Part shown: positions 16,906 through 24,896 of the stretch, piece by piece
Position numbering within the stretch: position 1 is the first letter of the stretch
Layout of the letters: each line of letters opens with the position of its first letter
NCBI GenBank assembly: GCA_022984795.1
Contig: JALIHJ010000018.1
Coordinates: 124,001 to 188,000, forward strand
Length of the DNA: 64,000 nucleotides
DNA from: Fabrea salina
Lineage: Eukaryota; Ciliophora; Heterotrichea; Heterotrichida; Fabreidae
Reading direction: 5' to 3'
The notes under the pieces: model-generated
The model's database searches: none
What the model was told of the DNA's origin: nothing
What the model saw: the letters and a program-made list of their open reading frames with translations, nothing else
Translations under genes and position numbers: made by a program

Positions 16906-16916
16906 TTAATACAAGT
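16906..16916. promoter_or_regulatory. 11-bp divergent spacer (SPCS1 / TBC)
   Basis: Only TTAATACAAGT separates the two start codons. Any promoter must overlap coding sequence or be this short AT-rich stretch. Confidence 0.4.
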
Positions 16917-17897
16917 ATGTCTATTACAATCAACAAATTTGGATTTTACAGTTCCGAAACCAGTGTAGTTTCTCTTGATGAAAAACTCACAGAAAACGCC
17001 CGCATTGAAAAGTGGACTAAGATGCTTTCTAACTGGACAAAGTACAAAAACAGAAGAGCTTCAAAATTAAAAAGAAGGGTAAGAAAAGGAATCCCCAGCA
17101 GTTTGAGGGGACAGATCTGGTACAGAATCAGTGACGCAGGTAGTATTAGAAACAACTTTCCCGAAAGTTACTACAGAACACTTTTAGACTCCAAACAAAC
17201 TCTACCCGACTCAGATGCAATAGAGTGTGACATTTCAAGGACTTTTGCAACTCATGTGATGTTTCAAAGAGGAGTGGGACAAAGTTCTCTGCAAAGAGTG
17301 CTGCGGGCTTACGCTTTGTTTGACCCTGAAGTGGGCTACACCCAAGGAATGAGTTACGTAGCTGCAATGTTTCTTTTGTACTTAACTGAAGAAGATAGTT
17401 TTTGGATGCTTGTGACTGTAATGACTCAGTACAGACAAAGGCTGTGCTTCTTGCCAGGAATTCCCAAAGTTTATTCTTCGTTCTACGTAGCAAATGCTCT
17501 TTTATCCAAGAACCTGCCCAAACTCTGGAAGCACTTAAACGCTATTGAACTGTCTACTTCAATGTTTGCAACTCAGTGGTTTATGACTGTTTTTTGTGTA
17601 AATTTTAAAATAGACACTGTAGTTAGAATATGGGACGCTTTTTTATTTGAAGGCCAAAAAATAGTATACAGAGTTTACTTAGGCGTGTTTAAGTTAAGTT
17701 ACAAACAACTGCTAGGTGCTTCTTTTGAAAAAACAATGGAAGTGCTTAGGACAATAGGCCAGAACTTAGATACAAACTCTTTACTACTGACCTCTTTCAG
17801 TGTCTCTTTAAAAACCAAAACAATCAACCGACTCCAACAAGAGTACTACAACAACCCCAAACAGAAGTTTGTCAACTGGGTAGTAATTAAGCACTAA
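16917..17897 (+). CDS. TBC-domain Rab GTPase-activating protein
   Basis: The TBC domain covers about residues 50-275. It starts RRVRKGIPSSLRGQIWYRIS and carries the arginine finger motif IECDISRTF (about 101) and the glutamine finger motif YTQGMSY (about 140), so both catalytic residues are intact. RabGAPs accelerate GTP hydrolysis by Rab proteins in vesicle traffic; the target Rab is unknown. The 326-residue protein is little more than the domain. I chose the ATG at 16917 (MSITINKFGFYSS) because an upstream TTG-led extension would run across the SPCS1 start. Confidence 0.94.
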   Translation: MSITINKFGFYSSETSVVSLDEKLTENARIEKWTKMLSNWTKYKNRRASKLKRRVRKGIPSSLRGQIWYRISDAGSIRNNFPESYYRTLLDSKQTLPDSDAIECDISRTFATHVMFQRGVGQSSLQRVLRAYALFDPEVGYTQGMSYVAAMFLLYLTEEDSFWMLVTVMTQYRQRLCFLPGIPKVYSSFYVANALLSKNLPKLWKHLNAIELSTSMFATQWFMTVFCVNFKIDTVVRIWDAFLFEGQKIVYRVYLGVFKLSYKQLLGASFEKTMEVLRTIGQNLDTNSLLLTSFSVSLKTKTINRLQQEYYNNPKQKFVNWVVIKH

Positions 17898-17911
17898 TAA
17901 CTCTGTTAAAA

Positions 17912-18721
17912 ATGCAAAGCCAAAATGCGCGAAACGCAGACGAGTCGCCTTCTCCCATTCCAAACGACGAAAAAGTGTCTATTCTTTCTCTGGCAGTGAT
18001 GCACCGTCCTTTACACAAAAAACAAAAAACCCATGAACTCCCAGAATTTAATTTAGAAGACATGACATCGGCTTGCACTGCTACTGCCTCACGCAACCCC
18101 TTCAAACTGCTTAGTTTCAAAGAAGAAAAACCTCCCCAAACTCCTTCTCACAGAAGACAACCTAGTATGCTAGTTAAGCAAGTGCGTCAAAAATACAACC
18201 TGAATCAAAACATTGAGAATGCAATCCAGAGAGAAGCCCAACACAGAGGAGTTCAACGACAAGAACTCAGTGCTAGTTCAGAGTCGGTTAAGCCTAGAAA
18301 ACTCAACTCTTCCACCTTTGCTTCTACTTTGGAGCCCAAGTCTTCAATTCACAACTCTGAATTAAGGAACTTGTCTCTTCTAGAGTCTGAAACAGAACAA
18401 CGTAAAGAAAGTATGGACTCAGAAATAGGTAATAGATTTACAACAGCGATGACTCAGCACTCGCAAAACAATTCCCCTAGGTACTCAAATGACTTTGGGG
18501 TGCTGCCAACCCAGGCTTACTGCGAAAACTGTGATGATTACGTTACGACTTCAGTAAGTATAAAAATGCCAACTCTACCTACTTGGAAAGTGGTTTGTTG
18601 CGTTGGTGACTTTTTAAAGTGCTGTTCCAACCCTGAGGAATGGGACAAGTACCAAGAGATCTACCATGTTTGCTCTAACTGCATGGGCGTGATCTGCGTT
18701 GTCCACCCTCCGTTTTTCTAA
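17912..18721 (+). CDS. LITAF-like zinc-ribbon protein
   Basis: The first 190 residues are disordered, rich in Ser, Gln, Pro and Lys. The C-terminal 75 residues match a LITAF-like domain: CENCDDYVTTSV, a hydrophobic middle with paired cysteines (VVCCVGDFLKCC), and a closing HVCSNCMGVI. This forms a zinc ribbon with a membrane-inserting loop that places LITAF proteins on endosomal or lysosomal membranes. The family role is endosomal sorting; the role here is inferred. The length of 269 is longer than animal LITAF because of the N-terminal extension. Confidence 0.82.
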   Translation: MQSQNARNADESPSPIPNDEKVSILSLAVMHRPLHKKQKTHELPEFNLEDMTSACTATASRNPFKLLSFKEEKPPQTPSHRRQPSMLVKQVRQKYNLNQNIENAIQREAQHRGVQRQELSASSESVKPRKLNSSTFASTLEPKSSIHNSELRNLSLLESETEQRKESMDSEIGNRFTTAMTQHSQNNSPRYSNDFGVLPTQAYCENCDDYVTTSVSIKMPTLPTWKVVCCVGDFLKCCSNPEEWDKYQEIYHVCSNCMGVICVVHPPFF

Positions 18722-18762
18722 GTTTTGAGTTCATAATCACCATGCAAATATTTAATTTAACG

Positions 18763-19809
18763 TTAATACTCTTTAGCAAGACGTTTGAGCCAGTAAGCAA
18801 AAGCTAGGGGTTCCTCAAACTCCAAAAAGACTTTTTCTGTGTGCAGGTTTATTTCAATGGCAGTGTCAGAAACAGCAGTGGCTTTTTTGATTTCAAGAGC
18901 CAAACCTAGATTTATAACTTCGTACTCTTTGAAAGAAATGTTTCTTGAAATAAACATTTCGTTTTTGTAAACTTTAAAGTACCCTAGTTTGATTCTTCCT
19001 TCTCTGTGAATAAGCACCTTTTCTTCTTCAGGCCTTATTGTGGACTGTGAGGGCGTTAGTGGAACTGACTCTTTGCTTTCTTGGAGTGGCTGCTTGTTTT
19101 TTTCTATGAACCTAACGAACCTTTTGTACTCTGTAGCAGTAAGCTCGTTCACAGGAATGTCTTTCACTAATTGTTTGTTAGGGGGTTTCTGGGGAACCTT
19201 GGGTAGGTTTTTGGGTTTAGCTAAAGGAGTTTCTGAGTAGGCATGAATTAAGTCAGCTGAAGTTTGGTCAAGTTTAGAAATCAAAGAAGACAGTTTGGGG
19301 CTTAAAAAAGAAATTTTGTCGAGAATGACTCCTATGTCTTTGCCGAACTCAAAAAGTTCCAAGGATTGGCAGCCTAACAAGCTTCTTGTAGCATGAACTC
19401 CGTTTTTAAGAATAAGTCTGTTCGAGTCGAGTTTGTCTGCCAAGTAAGCGACTTTTTCTTTTACTTGAGTTTTGAATTTTTTGATTTTATCAAAAGTGTA
19501 TTCTTCAGGAGTCAGAACGTCTAGAATCCTTACTGACTTAGGCGCATACAAAGTAACTGGGTCGCAATTAAAAAACTTACTTTGTTTGTCAAAGGTAAGG
19601 AAGTACGTTTGGTCATTTTGAAAGTCTTTGTATTGAACTTCAGTGCCATTGGAGTCTATGAACACAGGTGTCTGGAACTGAGTTAAAGGGTTTCCCAGTA
19701 CTTCGTTAACTACTTCACAAAAGTAGTTTTGTGTGCAGTTGGGGTACACTTGGAAGTACCTAAGTTTTTCCTTTTGGTTCTCAACTCTTACAATCTTAAC
19801 TGTTTTCAT
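18763..19809 (-). CDS. Unknown protein with ubiquitin-like N-terminus and PH-like C-terminus
   Basis: Starting at ATG 19809 (MKTVKIVRVENQK) the protein has 348 residues. The first 80 (VKIVRVENQKEKLRYFQVYP..., YFLTFDKQ) have the strand pattern of a ubiquitin-like fold. The middle is helical (FDKIKKFKTQVKEKVAYLADKL) with a Pro/Lys linker. The last 90 (GRIKLGYFKVYKNEMFISRN ... FAYWLKRLAKEY) resemble a PH domain ending in its C-terminal helix. The architecture hints at a membrane or kinase-adaptor protein similar in layout to some autophagy scaffolds, but I cannot name a family. It is divergent from UTP18 across 14 bp. Confidence 0.65.
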   Translation of the reverse strand: MKTVKIVRVENQKEKLRYFQVYPNCTQNYFCEVVNEVLGNPLTQFQTPVFIDSNGTEVQYKDFQNDQTYFLTFDKQSKFFNCDPVTLYAPKSVRILDVLTPEEYTFDKIKKFKTQVKEKVAYLADKLDSNRLILKNGVHATRSLLGCQSLELFEFGKDIGVILDKISFLSPKLSSLISKLDQTSADLIHAYSETPLAKPKNLPKVPQKPPNKQLVKDIPVNELTATEYKRFVRFIEKNKQPLQESKESVPLTPSQSTIRPEEEKVLIHREGRIKLGYFKVYKNEMFISRNISFKEYEVINLGLALEIKKATAVSDTAIEINLHTEKVFLEFEEPLAFAYWLKRLAKEY

Positions 19810-19823
19810 TGGTAAACTAATAA

Positions 19824-20984
19824 ATGGAAGCAGCTTGGCAGGATCAAGACGACACAAACCTTAAAGTGGACTTAAAGACCAAAAAGCTAACAGGAACCCA
19901 GTACACTCAAAAACTCCGCGAAGACTACCTGAAGTACCACCACACATCCTGGGTCACCGCAGAAACTAAGCCCTCTTCTATTTCAGCTTTGCTGTCTTCT
20001 AACAAGCCTATACTTAGCGACAAAACTCCGCACTTGCCTCCAAGCACTCTGAGCATTTCTCAGTTGCCACACCCTAACTCAGCTTCTTTTTCTTCTTCTT
20101 GTGTGACTTCCATCAGTTTCCACTGCGGAAAGTTGCTTGTTGGGGGCAGGGACAAGCGCGTAAGGGTTTTTGACTTACACAACAAAAACGAACTCATTGC
20201 TACTGCTTACATGAAAGACTTACCTGTGGAAAATGCCCACTTTTTGCATGACAAAATCCTCATCACAGGACCTCGTCCCTTTTTTTACTGCTTTAATTTA
20301 AGTAGTAAGGACCTAGCAAGGATTCCTTACGTGCACGACCACCAAAAGCAAAGAATTCTTAACAGCAGTGTGAGTCCTGACAAAGCGCACGCTTGCTTTA
20401 TGGGAGAAAACGGAGTGGTTTTGATCCTCTCAACCATTTCTTGGCAACTTGTGCAGAAATTCAAAATGAACACAGAAGCTAGGGCCTGTTGCTGGCTGGA
20501 CTCAAGTACCCTTGCTACAGGAGGCGACGAAGCTGAGGTTTACGTTTGGGACATTCAACTTGGAAGGTGCATGAGGAGGTTCTGGGATGACGGAAATGTA
20601 AAAGTAACTTGCTTAGCTGCTCAAGGCAACTGGCTAGCCACAGGCTCTTCCACAGGGGTAGTGAACCTTTACGACACCAAGAGTGCAGAGTTCCAAGAAG
20701 TCAACCCCAAGCCAGTGAAGGCCGTGATGAACTTAACTACTTCAGTGGAAAAGCTCAGCTTCAACCACACTGGAGAACTGCTTTGTATGAGTTCGAAATG
20801 GAAACGCGACGGGCTCAAACTACTCCACACTCCTTCTTTAACAGTGTTTTCTAACTTCCCTTCCTTCAGAGACCACTTGAAGTACCCTTTCTGCTCCTCT
20901 TTTTCTGAAGACAGCCAACTTCTAGCAGTCGGGAACGACGAAGGAATTGCACTTCTTTACAAGCTCAACCACTACTGTAAATGA
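19824..20984 (+). CDS. UTP18: U3 snoRNP protein UTP18 (WD40)
   Basis: UTP18 is a UTP-B subunit of the small-subunit processome that recruits the exosome cofactor MTR4 during 18S rRNA maturation in the nucleolus. The propeller spans about residues 95-385. Family-specific strings include VYVWDIQLGRCMRRFWDDGN, GSSTGVVNLYD, NPKPVKAVMNLTT and LTVFSNFPSF, all matching UTP18 from yeast and animals. The C-terminus is LAVGNDEGIALLYKLNHY. It uses TGA as stop, one of two such cases in the window; a TAA follows two codons later. Confidence 0.94.
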   Translation: MEAAWQDQDDTNLKVDLKTKKLTGTQYTQKLREDYLKYHHTSWVTAETKPSSISALLSSNKPILSDKTPHLPPSTLSISQLPHPNSASFSSSCVTSISFHCGKLLVGGRDKRVRVFDLHNKNELIATAYMKDLPVENAHFLHDKILITGPRPFFYCFNLSSKDLARIPYVHDHQKQRILNSSVSPDKAHACFMGENGVVLILSTISWQLVQKFKMNTEARACCWLDSSTLATGGDEAEVYVWDIQLGRCMRRFWDDGNVKVTCLAAQGNWLATGSSTGVVNLYDTKSAEFQEVNPKPVKAVMNLTTSVEKLSFNHTGELLCMSSKWKRDGLKLLHTPSLTVFSNFPSFRDHLKYPFCSSFSEDSQLLAVGNDEGIALLYKLNHYCK

Positions 20985-21005
20985 GGCTAAGTATTAATAG
21001 GTAAT

Positions 21006-21800
21006 ATGAGATCTCAACCCCTCAAAATAGCTACATGGAATGTGTGCGGAATGAAAGCTATCTTGAAAAAAGGCAGCTTCCAAGAGTTCTTGCTGGAAGA
21101 AGACCCTGATATTTTGTGTCTTAACGAAACTATGCTTCAAGAAAAGTATATACACTCCGTCAAACAGGAACTTCCTGGTTGCTACTATTCATATTGGAAC
21201 TGTTCAAAAGCACGAAAAGGGTACTCAGGAGTAGCACTGCTGTGCAAGCAAGAGCCCTTAACAGTTTCTTACGGAATAGGAGCTTCCAAGCACGATCAAG
21301 AAGGCAGAGTTATCACTGCAGAGTACTCTTCTTGCTTTGTGGTTAGTTGCTATGTTCCCAATTCAGCAGGAAGAGGAATACTTATGTATAGAACTCAGGA
21401 GTGGGACAAAGACCTTCGGGAACACTTAGACGACCTGCAGCACATCAAGCCAGTCATCTGGTGTGGAGACCTAAACGTGGTGCACCAAGACATTGATGTT
21501 TACGACGCTAGGGGCAAAGAAAGCATGCCTGGGTGCTTTCCTGAGGAAAGGCATAGTTTTGCAGTAACTATGTTACTGAACAGGTTTATGGACACTTACA
21601 GGCTTATGAACCCTGACGAAAGGGGATTTTCTTACTATAAAAGAAAAAACAAAACTAGGACGCAGGGTTTGAGACTTGATTACATCATTGTTAGTTGCTG
21701 TTTGGAAGAAAAAGTTTGCGAGGCCTACATTAGAGAGGACTTTGAAGGAAGCGACCACCGTCCTTGTGTGACTTGTATGGACTTAGAACTTATTTATTAA
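21006..21800 (+). CDS. AP endonuclease, exonuclease III / APE1 family
   Basis: The enzyme cuts DNA 5' to abasic sites in base excision repair. Family motifs are all present: IATWNVCGMKA, LNET (metal-binding Glu), YVPNSAGRGI with the Tyr site, WCGDLNVVHQDIDVYDARGK (Asp and Asn), GLRLDYIIVS and GSDHRP (catalytic His). The 264-residue protein has only the catalytic core, lacking the redox N-terminal extension of animal APE1, and resembles XthA/ExoA. It carries no clear targeting leader. Confidence 0.95.
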   Translation: MRSQPLKIATWNVCGMKAILKKGSFQEFLLEEDPDILCLNETMLQEKYIHSVKQELPGCYYSYWNCSKARKGYSGVALLCKQEPLTVSYGIGASKHDQEGRVITAEYSSCFVVSCYVPNSAGRGILMYRTQEWDKDLREHLDDLQHIKPVIWCGDLNVVHQDIDVYDARGKESMPGCFPEERHSFAVTMLLNRFMDTYRLMNPDERGFSYYKRKNKTRTQGLRLDYIIVSCCLEEKVCEAYIREDFEGSDHRPCVTCMDLELIY

Positions 21801-21802
21801 CA

Positions 21803-22717
21803 CTAGGAATCTCTCCAGTTAAGAATTTCAGTCATGTTACTGCTAAAGTTCACAATAGTTCTCACAGGGGTGTAGGACTTTCCACTTTCAGGCTTTTCTG
21901 ACTCGGAACTAGAGTTAAGTTTGCTTCTTTTTTCGTGGGAGTCTTGGGCGGGTTCTTCTGAGTAGAATCTAGTTGAGGTTTTAGAACTTACTTCGAACTT
22001 TTCAAGTCTCAGCCCAGTTAACTTTTCTTGGGCTTTTTGAAGGTTGCTTTTAAGTTGCTCGTTTTCATATTCCAGGTAGTTGAGTTCTTCTTCGTGGGTT
22101 CTTTTCTTTTCACTTAACTCGTTTTCAAGTTTCTTTACTTGGAAAAAAGCACGTTGCAAAGCTTCGTAAGTTTTTTGTTCGCTTGTTTCGCACTCATTCA
22201 ACTCGGCTTTTAAACTAGATAGTTGCTTTTGGAGATCAAGTACTTTGGGTTCTCTAGCTATGCTTTCTTGAAACCTGCGACTTTCTTCTTCTAAGCTTTG
22301 AATTTTACTCATGCTGGCTTTGAGTTCTTCTATTTCCTGAACTATTTCGGTGTTTTTGGACTTTTGGCTAAGTGAGGAAACTTGTTGTTCAAGTAAGTCT
22401 GCTTGTCTGTTAAGCACTTCGCGTATTTGCTGGGGAGGCAGGTTAGATTGCATAGCTTGAAGTACTTCTGGAGGCAACATAAAGGGAGTCATGGGCATTG
22501 TGTTGCTAGAACTAGGTAGTTCAGAGCTATTTGGTTCATGAAAGTCAGAAAAGTCTGAAGACAAGTTAGGAGTGTCTTCATCACCTTCTGGAGGAGCGCA
22601 AATTGGGTTGAGTTTTGACTCAGACTTGTGTTTGGCTTGGTCTAGTTTTTTTTCGATATCTAAAAGTCTTCCTTCGAGTTGTTTAAGTGATTCTTCTCTG
22701 CAAAGAGACTTTTCCAT
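21803..22717 (-). CDS. Coiled-coil protein, unknown
   Basis: The protein has 304 residues with long heptad-rich helices at about 10-35 and 105-245 (EIVQEIEELKASMSKIQSLEEE, LDLQKQLSSLKAEL, NYLEYENEQLKSNLQKAQEKL). An acidic, Pro/Ser linker with LPPEVLQAMQSNLPPQQIREVL sits between, and the C-terminus is Ser-rich. Glu, Lys and Gln dominate. No catalytic domain is visible. It probably acts as a structural or scaffold protein. The stop is TAG, only 2 nt from the convergent AP endonuclease stop. Confidence 0.8.
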   Translation of the reverse strand: MEKSLCREESLKQLEGRLLDIEKKLDQAKHKSESKLNPICAPPEGDEDTPNLSSDFSDFHEPNSSELPSSSNTMPMTPFMLPPEVLQAMQSNLPPQQIREVLNRQADLLEQQVSSLSQKSKNTEIVQEIEELKASMSKIQSLEEESRRFQESIAREPKVLDLQKQLSSLKAELNECETSEQKTYEALQRAFFQVKKLENELSEKKRTHEEELNYLEYENEQLKSNLQKAQEKLTGLRLEKFEVSSKTSTRFYSEEPAQDSHEKRSKLNSSSESEKPESGKSYTPVRTIVNFSSNMTEILNWRDS

Positions 22718-22726
22718 TATTTATTA

Positions 22727-23329
22727 CTAGTCGCACTTGACTCTGGTCTTTTTGAGGACTCTCACTTTTTTGGCTGGTTTGTTTTCGTACTCTGACCAAA
22801 TTACCATGTAGTAAACAATGCACCCAACCACACATAGCACCAGCATAACTGTTTTGAAAGGCAACTTCCTAATAAGGTTCCAGGAACTTTCTTCTTGGAA
22901 GTTACACAACTCCAGGGCTTCCAGCACCAAGTCTTCTTTAAAGCAAACCTGAACTACTGCTTCGCATCTATGCCTTTTAATATCAGGATAGTCTTCGCAG
23001 GGCAGAAACTCGCAAAAATCTCCTAGGCAAATTCCTCTGTTTTTTTTGAAGTGGTTCTTGAGTATGTGTGATTCCAAATACTCTTCGGACCTGAACTGCT
23101 TTTTGCAAACTTCGCATTCATACATAGCAACGCCTTTTTTCTGTTTGTACTTTTCGTAGGGCTTAAGGGCATCTTTGGACTCAGCTAGTCTAAAAGGGCA
23201 CTGTTGGCTGAGTTCGTACGAGCGCAAGTCGTGCTTGTTCAAAAAAGGAGTCAGAGTGTACTCTATGTAATGCCTGGCTTGCTTGGTTTGCTCCCAACTG
23301 CAAGCAGCAACAAATAAGATAAAAAACAT
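22727..23329 (-). CDS. Secretory-pathway membrane protein with lumenal C2H2 finger
   Basis: A short hydrophobic N-terminus (MFFILFVAACSW) looks like a signal peptide. Residues about 70-95 form a C2H2 finger, YECEVCKKQFRSEEYLESHI followed by LKNH. Additional paired cysteines (CLGDFCEFLPC, RHRC) suggest disulfides in a lumenal domain. One membrane span lies near the C-terminus (VMLVLCVVGCIVYYMVIW), followed by a very basic tail (KPAKKVRVLKKTRVK). The combination suggests a type I membrane protein with an extracytosolic zinc-finger fold; I do not know its function. Confidence 0.75.
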   Translation of the reverse strand: MFFILFVAACSWEQTKQARHYIEYTLTPFLNKHDLRSYELSQQCPFRLAESKDALKPYEKYKQKKGVAMYECEVCKKQFRSEEYLESHILKNHFKKNRGICLGDFCEFLPCEDYPDIKRHRCEAVVQVCFKEDLVLEALELCNFQEESSWNLIRKLPFKTVMLVLCVVGCIVYYMVIWSEYENKPAKKVRVLKKTRVKCD

Positions 23330-23347
23330 ATTTCATTTAACTAATGA

Positions 23348-24847
23348 TTAAATATATTCCATTTTCGAAAATACTAGTCTGGTGACTTCAATTAGTAAGT
23401 TAGGAACCTGCTCTAGGTGCTCGAACCCCTGTGTAGAGTTCACATCCTGGAAGTTCTTTTGGATGAAGTTCATGCAGAACTTTTTAAGGTCAGGTGCTGA
23501 AAACCTGTGAGCTAGAATAAGCATGTCACAGACGTTTTCAACTTCAACAGAGTGAACTAGTGTAGTTTGGCAAAGGTTCTTTAAGTCAGTCAAGTTGTAA
23601 GCGTCAGCCAAGCCCAGTACTTCTTCAGCAGCAGCAGCAGTGAAGTTGGATATTCCAGCACTGTACAGAAACTCCAGCATGTAGCAGTAAGCTTTGTAAC
23701 TCCAGTCTTTTATTTCTATTCTGCTTTGCTGGGCTTCAAGCATTCCTCCAGTAAACATGACTCTGAAGTGTTCGCATCTAGAAACCAAAATAACTCTGTG
23801 GGCAAACAGTTCTTTTCCTTCAAGAATAAAAGTCACGTCAGAAAACAGGGAATTATTCACAAGTTTCTTCAGGTTCCCTATAAGATTATTAACAGCCTCC
23901 CCAGTTATGGCAGAGGCTTCGAGTTTCCCCACATCCAAAACAAACACGTCGTTCAACCACTTGTTTCCGTCAAAGCCCCCAAAAATGTAAAGGTACTTGT
24001 TAGCTACCGTACTTGCAGTGTGGCGCTGTCTCCCTGGAGGAGAGCCATCAGCTTCTAAAGGGTGGGCCCAGGTCATTTTTTCCGAGTCAAGTATGTACAA
24101 GTCATTAGACCGCCCTCTTCCGTCGTAACCTCCAAACAGGTAAATCTTAGTTCCTATCAAGTTTGCAGTGTGGCCTCTCAAACCCTTTGGTGGGGACCCG
24201 TAAACATCTGGTTCGTGCCAAGTAAGAGTTTCCGTTTCAAATATGTGCAAGTCTTTCAAATGCTTGTTTCCAGAGTGCCCTCCGAAGAGTATTAACTTAG
24301 TGCCCACAACAGTAATTGTGTGGGCGTTCCTTGCCAAAGGTAAGGAACCCTCTACGTAAGGCTGCTGCCAAGTCATCGTTTCAAGGTCCAAAATTTCAAT
24401 TCCATTGAAGCACCTGTGTCCGTCGTAACCTCCAAATAAGTACATTTTCCGCCCTACTCGACTCATGGTGTGACAAGCCCTGGCTGAAGGAGCAGTTCCT
24501 GAAATGTTAGGTTTCATCCAGGTCCAAGAAAGGGTGTCAAATACATAAAGGTCGTCAAGCCACTGTGCTCCGTCATGGCCTCCGTGGACATAAATTTTGG
24601 AACCTGAGACTGCAGTGGTGTGGTTGTTGCGGCAAGCTGGAACTCTGCCCGTGATGTCTGGTTCATACCACCGTTGTTCGTCAGTGTCTAGTATGTGCAA
24701 GTCATTGAGTGCCTTTTTTCCGTTCCAGCCGCCAAAAATGTATAGTTTGTTTCCAATTACGTCACAAGAATGCGCAGCTCTAGCTCCAGGACAGTTGATG
24801 GAGAGCTTACTTATCTCCACAGAGTACTTGGGGTAAGTCCATGCCAT
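23348..24847 (-). CDS. Kelch-repeat BTB protein
   Basis: Six kelch repeats occupy about residues 15-310, with motifs such as KLYIFGGWNGKKALNDLHIL, KMYLFGGYDGHRCFNG and KIYLFGGYDGRGRSNDLYIL. A BTB/POZ domain follows (about 330-435: FSDVTFILEGKELFAHRVIL, YMLEFLYSAG). Kelch first and BTB second is the LZTR1-like order rather than the animal KLHL order. Such proteins act as substrate adaptors for cullin-3 ubiquitin ligases. All repeats keep the GG and the W/Y pair. Confidence 0.93.
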   Translation of the reverse strand: MAWTYPKYSVEISKLSINCPGARAAHSCDVIGNKLYIFGGWNGKKALNDLHILDTDEQRWYEPDITGRVPACRNNHTTAVSGSKIYVHGGHDGAQWLDDLYVFDTLSWTWMKPNISGTAPSARACHTMSRVGRKMYLFGGYDGHRCFNGIEILDLETMTWQQPYVEGSLPLARNAHTITVVGTKLILFGGHSGNKHLKDLHIFETETLTWHEPDVYGSPPKGLRGHTANLIGTKIYLFGGYDGRGRSNDLYILDSEKMTWAHPLEADGSPPGRQRHTASTVANKYLYIFGGFDGNKWLNDVFVLDVGKLEASAITGEAVNNLIGNLKKLVNNSLFSDVTFILEGKELFAHRVILVSRCEHFRVMFTGGMLEAQQSRIEIKDWSYKAYCYMLEFLYSAGISNFTAAAAEEVLGLADAYNLTDLKNLCQTTLVHSVEVENVCDMLILAHRFSAPDLKKFCMNFIQKNFQDVNSTQGFEHLEQVPNLLIEVTRLVFSKMEYI

Positions 24848-24896
24848 TTCTTTGATTATTACACTTAATATTCTGTGAAACAGAGTTTATTATAAA

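Noticed and set aside
18763-19857. Upstream extension of the PH-like gene beginning MCRLDPAK
   Set aside because: It would overlap the start of UTP18 and does not begin with ATG; MKTVKIV at 19809 is the better start.
20982-20990. TGA read as tryptophan in UTP18, as in Blepharisma
   Set aside because: No in-frame TGA interrupts any of the 54 genes, which would be expected if it coded for Trp; extension would add two residues only.
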